A DNA stretch of 64,000 bases from Mucilaginibacter sp. SJ (GTDB lineage Bacteria; Bacteroidota; Bacteroidia; Sphingobacteriales; Sphingobacteriaceae): contig NZ_CP118631.1 in assembly GCF_028993635.1 (NCBI RefSeq), positions 5,332,001 through 5,396,000 of the forward strand, given 5' to 3'. Positions 52,605-59,820 of this stretch are shown one piece after another. The notes beneath the pieces are model-generated. The model was given only the letters and a program-made list of their open reading frames with translations. It had not been told where the DNA came from and did not search any database. The position numbers were made by a program, and so were the translations under genes. Numbering within the stretch: the first letter of the stretch is position 1; each line of letters opens with the position of its first letter.

Positions 52605-53020
52605 CAGCGCCAAAATTAGTGATTTATTTGTAACAGGGGGTATAACAGGATATAAGTTGTATTGTTTGTAAGTATGAGACGGGTGGAAGCTGTAATTGTT
52701 ACGGATAGAAATTGAGCACGTTTTCAGTGTGTACAAGCTGAAAAAAATAAAAATATGTCATTGAGTGTTTAAATCCGGAGGCCTCTGAAGGTGAAATGAC
52801 AAAAGAGAGCCTGTCAGTCTGAGCCTGTCGAAGACTCGCGCGAAGAGGCCTACCCACCATGCTTCGACAGGCTCAGCATGACACCCGTTTTAAGTTGTCA
52901 TGGGTAGCGAAGCGTGGCAATCTCGCAGCTAATGCATAGCCGCCTGTGTAGCTACAAGATTGCCGCGTCGCCCCATTGCATTGACCTATGCTGCTCCTCG
53001 CAATGACATTTTTTCTTTTA
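52605..53020. repeat. Two adjacent REP elements, no gene
   Basis: The first (about 52811-52884) has arms CTGAGCCTGTCGAAG / CTTCGACAGGCTCAG; it is the same family as those at 5001-5280, 57217-57289 and 58500-58570. The second (about 52897-53008) begins TTGTCATGGGTAGCGAAG and ends CTCGCAATGACA, with inner GCAATCTCGCAGC. The remainder (52605-52800) has no recognised feature. Confidence 0.65.
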
Positions 53021-53242
53021 CTATTTCTTATCCTCCGTAGTATCTCTTTCAACCAGGGCCATACCGCATTTAGGGCAGGTGCCGGGTTTATCAAAGGTAA
53101 GATCGGGGTGCATGGTGCAGGTGTATTTGCCTTTTTTCTTTACGGTTGAGGTGCTGTCGGTTTTGCCGGTGCTTTTAACCGCACTGTTGCAGGCGCCAAG
53201 GGCGAGGCCGGCTAAGGCTAAAATGATAAAGCTTTTTTTCAT
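53021..53242 (-). CDS. Heavy-metal-binding-domain lipoprotein
   Basis: 73 residues. Lipobox LALGACNS (Cys17), a Ser/Thr/Lys linker, then the metal-binding motif YTCTMHPDLTFDKPGTCPKC-GM with three Cys and one His, the zinc/copper-binding module found at the N-terminus of CusA/CopA-type proteins. Last gene of the cluster, 3 bp after the PepSY gene. Likely a periplasmic copper or other metal carrier anchored in the inner or outer membrane. Confidence 0.85.
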   Translation of the reverse strand: MKKSFIILALAGLALGACNSAVKSTGKTDSTSTVKKKGKYTCTMHPDLTFDKPGTCPKCGMALVERDTTEDKK

Positions 53243-53245
53243 TGA

Positions 53246-54694
53246 TTATTTGTTTTTGATGAATGAGGCCAACCCGAACAACGATACTACCAGCACACCT
53301 AAAGCGGCCAGCATACTCACTATGTCGCGGATATCCTTACCCGCCCAGGTCATGCCGAAATACTTGTGTAAAAATATAAAAGAAAGCCCTTCGGCCCTGT
53401 CAATTCCTGCAACTTTTGCAGCCAGTTTTGATGAGGTAGTTTCAATATACCAATTGCTGCCGTCGGCGTAGTTTACCCGTTCAACCGGCAGGCGTTTGTT
53501 GATGAAACCGTACTCGTTATCAAACTGCTTTACCTGGTTAACTTTTACCCTGCCATAAAATTTGTCAGGATCCTGGTGGGTATGGTAATAGGCACTTAAA
53601 AAACGGGCATAATCCTCATCTCCATTAATTTGTTCTTTGCCGGTTAACGTGTTGAAGTAGGAGATCTGTTTTTTATTATCAGTTACCTGGTAATAGCTGT
53701 TGCCATTAAAGCTGACCACGGCCATCCTCTTGATGAGACTATCGGCAACAGGAAGCTGAAGATTGGAGATAGCCAGTCGTTTCCTTGTGATCACCTGCCC
53801 ATAATCAGGCTTTGGTATTTCGGTATTGTGCAGTTTTACGGCAAGGTGAAAAGCGCCGCTGATTACGAAAGTGAACATCACAAAGGAAACAATAAGCCCT
53901 ATCTGCCGGTGATAGCGATGAACGATGCGCGTGTCCTCACCGCCATTTTTTTTTCGCTTTTGGGTTACGGATTTAAACTTTTTCCACATTAAACCATAAA
54001 TAGTTAAGCCGCTGATGAGGGCGAACAGCATTACCACCATGATGATGAGCAATACTACATTGCGGAAAGTATCGCCGCCGATATCAGCCAAAAACTGCCA
54101 GGTATGGAATTGTTCAAACAGCCAAAGGAAAGCCTTGCGGGTATTGTTGTTAAATGTACCCATGCGGCTCTGACCGGTTTCGATATAAATGTCCATACCA
54201 TCGGGACGGTCAAAGCTGATCTTCCAAACAGGCAAAAGGTGATTGATGGGCTGGTATTGCCCATCAAATGTTGTTTGGAGATCGATCTTTTTAATGTTAG
54301 ATGTCGAATCCTGCGTAAAATAGCGGGCCAGATAAGTGGCATATAGCTTATCCCCATTTTTTAACAATACCCCATCATTGGCCGAGTAGTAATTGTACAC
54401 GCTATCTTTATCCAGCACCTGGTAATAGGTGTTGTGATTAAAGTTAACCAGTCCGAAGTTCCGGATAACGGAGATATTATTTTTATCCAGTACCTGCTGG
54501 ATGCTGAGTACCGGTTTCATCCGGCTTTGAGGTAGCGGTTTAAACACTTCCTCCGCAATTGATGGCCTGAACCAGTTTGACATGAACGGGTGTGAAAGCC
54601 CGCTCAGTGTCCAGAAGATCACCGGGATGAGGGCTGTTAAGCCCAGCACCCGGTGCCATTTATAAAAGTTGCTTTTTACTGTTGCAGATGCCAT
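53246..54694 (-). CDS. PepSY-domain membrane protein
   Basis: 482 residues with four membrane helices (about 15-36, 208-230, 267-290, 455-478) and two PepSY-like periplasmic regions (45-190; 310-445, each with YYQV-type strands: NHNTYYQVLDKDSVYNYYSA, NSYYQVTDNKKQISYFNTL). This PepSY-TM architecture occurs with TonB receptors for siderophores and metals, where it probably acts as a reductase or membrane transfer factor. Conserved His in helices (WHRVLG; VHRYHRQIGL; KYFGMTWAGKD) could hold haem. It starts 3 bp before the lipoprotein gene and lies 3 bp from the TonB receptor gene. Confidence 0.87.
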   Translation of the reverse strand: MASATVKSNFYKWHRVLGLTALIPVIFWTLSGLSHPFMSNWFRPSIAEEVFKPLPQSRMKPVLSIQQVLDKNNISVIRNFGLVNFNHNTYYQVLDKDSVYNYYSANDGVLLKNGDKLYATYLARYFTQDSTSNIKKIDLQTTFDGQYQPINHLLPVWKISFDRPDGMDIYIETGQSRMGTFNNNTRKAFLWLFEQFHTWQFLADIGGDTFRNVVLLIIMVVMLFALISGLTIYGLMWKKFKSVTQKRKKNGGEDTRIVHRYHRQIGLIVSFVMFTFVISGAFHLAVKLHNTEIPKPDYGQVITRKRLAISNLQLPVADSLIKRMAVVSFNGNSYYQVTDNKKQISYFNTLTGKEQINGDEDYARFLSAYYHTHQDPDKFYGRVKVNQVKQFDNEYGFINKRLPVERVNYADGSNWYIETTSSKLAAKVAGIDRAEGLSFIFLHKYFGMTWAGKDIRDIVSMLAALGVLVVSLFGLASFIKNK

Positions 54695-54697
54695 TGA

Positions 54698-57055
54698 TCA
54701 ATATTTTGAAAATGAATAACTGATGCCCAGGGTGTAAGTACGTGGCGGCGCGGCATTATAAGTATCGCCGTACTGGCTGCTGGTTACCGTAGTTGCATAA
54801 AGCTTATTGGTTAAGTTGAGCACATTGAACCAGATGCCTGCGCCTTTTAATATGCTGCTTTTTATATCATAGCCCAAACGCAGGTTGTAAATATCATAAC
54901 CTGAGTAAGTTTTGGTATTGGCGGGGTTGGTGTAGTATTGATTGATGTGCTGCCACTCTGTTGCTATCCTGAAGCCGGGCAGGTATTGCGGCTTATAAGT
55001 AAGTTCGGAGTTGGCAACCCAGGCCGGCGCGTTGTTCATACGTTTGCCGTCATAGTTGGTTACGGTGTTGGTACCGGTGGTGTAATTGGTGGTCACCTCG
55101 CTGTACTCAATATAGGTATGTTTGGCATTGGTACCGCTAAACCTGAAGGTAAGCTCTTTAACCGGGGCCACAGTAAGCGAGTATTCAATCCCCCGGTGAC
55201 GTGTTGCACCTGCGTTTTGGTTCTGGGTAGTGTTATCTGGCAGCAGTTGGTTAATGATTTCGTTATGGCCTTCCAGGTCGAATACACTCAACTCAAAATA
55301 CAACTTTTTGTTAAACGCCGAAAACCAGCCACCCGCTTCATAATTATCAAAAGTGGCCTGTTTAAGCTGGGTAAGCTGACGTGAGCTGTACAAGTCGCCG
55401 GTTTCCGGCGGTTGAAAACCTACGCTGTAGTTGGCATAAAAACCTTTGTTGTTACCCATGTTATAGGTAAGGCCAAGTTTGGGGGCAACGATATTGAAAT
55501 TGTTGGTTTCCTGTTGTTTGTATTTGGTTTGCCCGGCGGGGATCTCATTATTAAAGTTGTAATGAACCCTGTCATACCGTAAACCGCCTACAATTCTTAA
55601 TGCTTCCGTAGGCTTGACTTCATACTGGACATAAGCCGCTGTGTTGAACAACTTGATCTTGTAATTATCAATGTACCTGCCTGTATTACTGAAACCGGTG
55701 TAGTAGTTGTTGGCTACATCTTTGGTGATATCAAGATATTGGGCATAGTATGAGCTTGGACTGTTATCCATGTAAACTCCGCCTATCAACCGTGAATGCA
55801 GAAAATCAAAATCAACCCGGTGTTGTGCCAGTAAGCCATAGCTGTTGAATTTTTGATCGTTTACCTGGCCGTTGCTGCTTTTGTAAACGCCATTGGCATC
55901 GCGAACATCGGATATAAAATAACTCGGCAGCTGCGCAGTGGAGTTATTGCGGAAAAAAAGCGTTACAAAAGTGCTGTTCTTGTCATCCCACTGATGATCC
56001 AGGCGGGTGCCGGCACGAAACGATTTTACCTTGCGATAGGTGAAACGCTGGTTGGAGCCATAGCTGCGGTCATAAAACCGGGCGCTGTCCAAACTACCCG
56101 GGGTTTGAGTGTTGAGGTAATTATAGGCGGCTGAAGTGGTAAGCTTTGTTTTGGCACTGAAATCATAGGTAGTTTTAAAATTGGCCGAGTACTTATCAAA
56201 ATCAGAATAGTCCTGCCAGCTATCTGCCTGGTGGGCTATATAACCGCCAACGTATAAACCAAATTTGCCTTGTGTAAAACCACCATCGGCATCAACGCGG
56301 CGATAATGGTAGTTATCGCCCTGAGCAGAAACATTGCCTGCATAACCTGTAGGCGGTCCCTGGGTAATAAAGTTAACCGCGCCGCCGATTGAATTGCTGC
56401 CATAAAGCGATGATGCAGGCCCCTTGATCACTTCGATATCCTTAACACCCGACATGTTGATCTCATACAGCGAGTTATGGTTGAAGATGCCTGTAGGGCG
56501 GATAGGTACGCCATCTTCCATATACAAATAGAGTGCGTTATAAGTTATAGGCTGACGAATAGCCATGGTATGCTGTTCGTTACCCAGGTTCACCATGTAA
56601 ACACCTGCAACCTTGTTCAGCAACTGATAAAGGGCGGTGGCTTTGGTATCCTTAATTTGGGTAGAATTGATTTTACTGATGGCGATGGGGGCGTCCTGCC
56701 TGGCCTGGCCTTCGCGGCTGGCGGTTACCACTACAGGTTGCAGGTCCACGGTTGAAGGCTCTAAGGCAACGTCAAGTTTTTGGCCTTTTATGGCAGATAC
56801 TTCAATAATGCGCGCGCTGTAACCAACCATGGCAAATTTAAGCCGGTTAACGTCTTGTGCATTGATGCTAAAGTGCCCTTTGGCGTTAGTCATGCCAAGC
56901 TTTGCACCTGTAGCAGCATCGGCATTGCAAATTGATGCACCCGCGATGGCTTCATGGGTATTGGCATCTGTAACGGTGCCTTGTATAGTAGTTTGGCCGA
57001 AGGCCAGGGTTTTAACGAGTATAAAAGTTATAAATAGGATTAAATATCGTTTCAT
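54698..57055 (-). CDS. TonB-dependent outer membrane receptor
   Basis: 785 residues: signal peptide (1-20), a carboxypeptidase-regulatory-like N-terminal domain (21-105, TTIQGTVTDANTHEAIAGAS), a plug (about 115-225; APIAISKINSTQIKDTKATA, IRPTGIFNHNSLYEINMSGV, then KDIEVIKGPASSLYGSNSIG) and a 22-strand barrel ending YTLGISYSFSKY with the C-terminal aromatic. It is a single receptor without a SusD partner. With PepSY, the metal-binding lipoprotein and the Cys-rich small protein it forms a metal or metallophore uptake cluster; the ligand is not known, copper is my best guess. Confidence 0.9.
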   Translation of the reverse strand: MKRYLILFITFILVKTLAFGQTTIQGTVTDANTHEAIAGASICNADAATGAKLGMTNAKGHFSINAQDVNRLKFAMVGYSARIIEVSAIKGQKLDVALEPSTVDLQPVVVTASREGQARQDAPIAISKINSTQIKDTKATALYQLLNKVAGVYMVNLGNEQHTMAIRQPITYNALYLYMEDGVPIRPTGIFNHNSLYEINMSGVKDIEVIKGPASSLYGSNSIGGAVNFITQGPPTGYAGNVSAQGDNYHYRRVDADGGFTQGKFGLYVGGYIAHQADSWQDYSDFDKYSANFKTTYDFSAKTKLTTSAAYNYLNTQTPGSLDSARFYDRSYGSNQRFTYRKVKSFRAGTRLDHQWDDKNSTFVTLFFRNNSTAQLPSYFISDVRDANGVYKSSNGQVNDQKFNSYGLLAQHRVDFDFLHSRLIGGVYMDNSPSSYYAQYLDITKDVANNYYTGFSNTGRYIDNYKIKLFNTAAYVQYEVKPTEALRIVGGLRYDRVHYNFNNEIPAGQTKYKQQETNNFNIVAPKLGLTYNMGNNKGFYANYSVGFQPPETGDLYSSRQLTQLKQATFDNYEAGGWFSAFNKKLYFELSVFDLEGHNEIINQLLPDNTTQNQNAGATRHRGIEYSLTVAPVKELTFRFSGTNAKHTYIEYSEVTTNYTTGTNTVTNYDGKRMNNAPAWVANSELTYKPQYLPGFRIATEWQHINQYYTNPANTKTYSGYDIYNLRLGYDIKSSILKGAGIWFNVLNLTNKLYATTVTSSQYGDTYNAAPPRTYTLGISYSFSKY

Positions 57056-57417
57056 TATATAGTATTACAGGAGTTACCTCCCGGTGTAAAAATGGGTAGA
57101 GTAGGGTGTGGGTTGATTGACGGGAATGGATTGTAGCTTCTGCCTGCCATTACTTTTTGCCGATGATTGGTCTAAAAACGTATGTCATGCCGAGGAACGA
57201 AGTACTTAAAAACGGGTGTCATGCTGAGCTCGTCGAAGCATGGTGGGGGTGGGCCTCTGCGCGCGTCCTTCGACAGGCTCAGGATGACAATCCCTCCGCA
57301 CCCAATGTCATTTAACCTTCTTTTGATTGTTGTTTAGCACGTAATTACATGGTTGTAGTTATACAACTGACATAGCTATCCCATACCATCAATCAAAAAC
57401 CAATAAAAATGAAATGA
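57056..57417. repeat. REP-bearing gap
   Basis: 57217-57289 holds a REP with arms TGTCATGCTGAGCTCGTCGA and TTCGACAGGCTCAGGATGACA-type ends and the loop GGGCCTCTGCGCGCGTCC. The 160 bp before the receptor gene contain no exact -7 box and no riboswitch I can recognise. Confidence 0.6.
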
Positions 57418-57789
57418 TTATCCTAACTGCGGAGGCTGGAATATCGTAGCCGGGCGATCGGCCGGTACGGTGGGGGTGTAAGGGGTTGAAATAACCTGCA
57501 ACAGGCTGGAGTGGAATTTAACATCAGTTGAGCTGATGACATAAACCTCCTGAAAGAGGCTCTTTTGCGACTGCCTTTCATCGCTGGCCTGCTTGTCCTC
57601 TGCCTGTTTGATCTTTTTCGCGAAGTAGCATTTGCCATCGCAATGCAGCCAGGGCCTGTTCCTGTTTTCGCAAAGCTTGGTGGCAATGTAATTCCTGTTC
57701 AGCTCAAAACCCGCGAAAATGAAAAAACGCGAGAAGTTGACCGTGATCAGCGAAAAGATGAGTAAATAGGCTGTAATACGTTGCAGCAT
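57418..57789 (-). CDS. Small membrane protein with conserved CDGKCY motif, metal cluster
   Basis: 123 residues. One membrane helix (about 5-30, AYLLIFSLITVNFSRFFIF), then YIATKLCENRNRPWLHCDGK-CYFAKKI with three closely spaced Cys (about 41, 51 and 55) plus a His, and a hydrophilic helical part (KQAEDKQASDERQSQKSLFQ) with a Pro-rich end. I know the pattern LCxNRxRPxLxCxGKCY from Bacteroidota metal clusters but not an experimentally assigned role. It is transcribed toward the receptor gene and probably first of the operon, although a REP lies between. A metal-sensing or thiol-relay role is inferred from Cys residues and position. Confidence 0.65.
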   Translation of the reverse strand: MLQRITAYLLIFSLITVNFSRFFIFAGFELNRNYIATKLCENRNRPWLHCDGKCYFAKKIKQAEDKQASDERQSQKSLFQEVYVISSTDVKFHSSLLQVISTPYTPTVPADRPATIFQPPQLG

Positions 57790-57793
57790 GGCG

Positions 57794-57824
57794 CAAAGGT
57801 ACGCCCTATGCGTTTAATAAGCAA
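57794..57824 (-). promoter_or_regulatory. Promoter of the metal cluster, near-leaderless
   Basis: On the minus strand TTG (57822-57824), 20 bp, TACCTTTG (57794-57801), an exact match; the box ends 4 bp before the ATG, so the mRNA should begin at or near the start codon. Confidence 0.6.
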
Positions 57825-57831
57825 CTTTAGT

Positions 57832-57957
57832 TCTAAGTCTTAAGTCGCAAGTACCAAGTCGCAAGTCTCAGTTTTTTTAAGTCTTAAGTTAAAGTTCAAA
57901 AATCTAAAAGCATAATCCGACTAAAGACTTAGAACTTTCGACTTACGACTTAAGACT
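57832..57957. repeat. AAGTCTTAAGTCGCAAG inverted repeat group
   Basis: Left copies (57835-57871) read AAGTCTTAAGTCGCAAG, CCAAGTCGCAAGTC; right copies (57923-57957) ACTTAGAACTTTCGACTTACG and ACTTAAGACTT. The arms are inverted around 57890. The right arm runs into the stop codon of the next minus-strand gene: its last codons are made from the repeat. Confidence 0.55.
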
Positions 57958-58309
57958 TCTCTCTTTTCAACGTAGCATGCAGGTGCTGGCCTTTGTAAAC
58001 CAGGTCCATACCGATGGAATCTGCATAAACTTTACCCGTATGGGGCGAACTGCCTCCCGGTACCGGGATACTGAACGAAAAATTATCACCATTGATCATG
58101 CCGTCGGTAATAGCTACATCCCCTTGCGGAGCGTGGGCTGTACCTGTAAGTTTACCGCTGTCTACCTTAAAAGTGTAGCTTAAGGGAAAATGATCATCGC
58201 CCGGAAGCTTTAACGAACCTATCCATTTGCCGTTAATATCGGCCATCGAAATAAAACTGAAAGCGGTAATAATAACAAACGCACTGATCACCAGGAACTC
58301 TTTTTTCAT
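57950..58309 (-). CDS. Exported small protein, paralogue A of three
   Basis: 119 residues: signal peptide (VISAFVIITAFSFISMA) then a beta-rich domain of about 95 residues. Motifs shared with the next two genes: NGKWIGSLKLPGDDHFPLSY, KLTGTAHAPQGDVAITDG, GSSPHTGKVYADSIGMDL and LHATLKR. The pattern of regularly spaced hydrophobic strands and Gly turns suggests a small lipocalin- or FABP-like barrel. The last residues come from the repeat at 57940-57957. Function unknown; probably periplasmic. Confidence 0.8.
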   Translation of the reverse strand: MKKEFLVISAFVIITAFSFISMADINGKWIGSLKLPGDDHFPLSYTFKVDSGKLTGTAHAPQGDVAITDGMINGDNFSFSIPVPGGSSPHTGKVYADSIGMDLVYKGQHLHATLKREKS

Positions 58310-58693
58310 TGTTGATATAGTTTAAGCAGATACCTATATGCCGTAATTTAAACTATATACAATTTTATTACCTTTAAGTTTAATAAAAAAGAAAAACCTT
58401 ACTGGTGGGTAAGGTTTTTGCTTTTTTATTTTAGAAAATGTCATCCTGAGCGTTTAAATCCGGAGGCCTGTGAAGGGGAAATGACAAAAGAGGGACTGTT
58501 AGTCTGAGCCCGTCGAAGACTCGCGCGCAGAGGCCCTGCCCACTATGCTTCGACGGGCTCAGCATGACACCCGTTTTAAGTTGTCATGAGTAACTTGTTT
58601 CAGGATCCCATGAGGCAGGTAGACCATGCAAGGTCGCTTAGCAAGTGGGGTGCTGAAACAAGTTCAGCATGATTATCTTGTTATCAAGTAAGG
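58310..58693. repeat. Gap with a REP and a terminator hairpin
   Basis: Hairpin AAAAACCTTAC / GTAAGGTTTTT (58392-58419) with a T-run would end the upstream minus-strand transcript (genes B and C). A REP at 58500-58570 has arms CTGAGCCCGTCGAAG / CTTCGACGGGCTCAG. A TTTCAGGATCC-type stretch (58609-58670) shows a further short inverted repeat (AACTTGTTTC / GAAACAAGTT). Confidence 0.65.
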
Positions 58694-59056
58694 TTATTTC
58701 TTATCAACTGGTCTTTTCAATACCGAGTTGCTTTTTGAGCCATTGATATCCAGCTCAACGCTAACCGAATCGCCCATGAATTTACCTGTATGCGGAATCA
58801 CGATACCGCTGGTTGCTACTGTAAATGAAAAATCGGTACCGTTTGTTTTGCCTTCTTTAATATCAACATCGCCTTCGGGGGTTAAGGCTGTACCGGTCAG
58901 TTTATCGCCATCAACCTTAAAATTATAAAGCAGTGGGTATTCCTGGCCGTCGCTTGTAACCAGTTTGCCTGCCCATTTGCCGTTAAGATCAGCTATAGCT
59001 GCAAGACATATCATAAAGCAGCTTACCAATAAAGTAGTTGTAAAAATCTTTTTCAT
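58694..59056 (-). CDS. Exported small protein, paralogue B of three
   Basis: 120 residues with signal peptide (TTLLVSCFMICLAAI) and the same domain: NGKWAGKLVTSDGQEYPLLY, DGDKLTGTALTPEGDVDIKE, GTDFSFTV, IPHTGKFMGDSVSVEL, NGSKSNSVLKR. Closest to paralogue C. No catalytic residue is conserved among the three, so a binding role seems more likely than an enzyme. It is 106 bp downstream of paralogue C. Confidence 0.82.
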   Translation of the reverse strand: MKKIFTTTLLVSCFMICLAAIADLNGKWAGKLVTSDGQEYPLLYNFKVDGDKLTGTALTPEGDVDIKEGKTNGTDFSFTVATSGIVIPHTGKFMGDSVSVELDINGSKSNSVLKRPVDKK

Positions 59057-59162
59057 AAAATGTGGATTTGGTTTATAAATATAAGAACCTTGATTTAGAG
59101 GATGAAATGATTACATGATATTTTATGCGATTAAATATCATGTAATCCTTAAATCAGGAAAA

Positions 59163-59525
59163 TTAAGGTTGTTGAGCTCTTTTTAAAGTACTATGTACTT
59201 TTGAGCCGTTGGCTTCAATATCAACACCAACCGAATCGCCATAGAATTTACCTGTATGGGCAATGTGGATATCTTCGATACTTACGGTAAATTTAAAATC
59301 GCTACCGGTTATTTTACCATCTTCAATCGGCATATCACCTTTGGGGGTTTTGGCAGTACCGGTTAGCTTATCGCCGTCAATCTGAAAATTATAAAGTAAG
59401 GGGTAAACCTCACCTGTTTCTGTTTCGAGCTTGCCTTCCCACTTTCCGGCAATTCCGGCAATGGCTGCAAAGCAGGCCGCAAAGCAAACTGTTACAAGGG
59501 CTAAGGTTAAAAAAGTCTTTTTCAT
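59163..59525 (-). CDS. Exported small protein, paralogue C of three
   Basis: 120 residues from the ATG at 59525 (MKKTFLTLALVTVCFAACFA, signal peptide); a longer frame to 59585 adds 20 codons with no signal function and is rejected. Shared domain: AGKWEGKLETETGEVYPLLY, DGDKLTGTAKTPKGDMPIED, GSDFKFTV, IAHTGKFYGDSVGVDI, NGSKVHSTLKR. It is divergent from the GH27 gene, with 295 bp between. Confidence 0.82.
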   Translation of the reverse strand: MKKTFLTLALVTVCFAACFAAIAGIAGKWEGKLETETGEVYPLLYNFQIDGDKLTGTAKTPKGDMPIEDGKITGSDFKFTVSIEDIHIAHTGKFYGDSVGVDIEANGSKVHSTLKRAQQP

Positions 59526-59820
59526 AGCTGTTGTTTTCACCGGTAAATGTATAATCGATATTAAACCAAAACGTAAACTGTACATTAAATTTACTGCCGG
59601 CAGTATTATCGATTGATGTGCAAAAACTGTACTGCAACAGCCTGATGGTTAACTCAAAGAATGCTTTTTTACACTGAGTTGTATTTGCAGGCTTTTGTTA
59701 TGTGTATTTATATAAATGTTAACAACACATTTCTAATTATTCAAAATGATTGTACCTTTAAATCTGCATACTAACCGGGCGAAATCCTGTTTCGCTTTCA
59801 CTTTTAAACAACCTATAATA

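Noticed and set aside
52605..52736. N-terminal extension of the helical hypothetical protein
   Set aside because: The extra 44 codons look non-coding, and Met45 begins a good helical protein.
57056..57216. Metal or cobalamin riboswitch upstream of the TonB receptor
   Set aside because: No conserved B12-box or other known riboswitch core was recognised; ACCTCC/GGAGTT complementarity alone is too weak.
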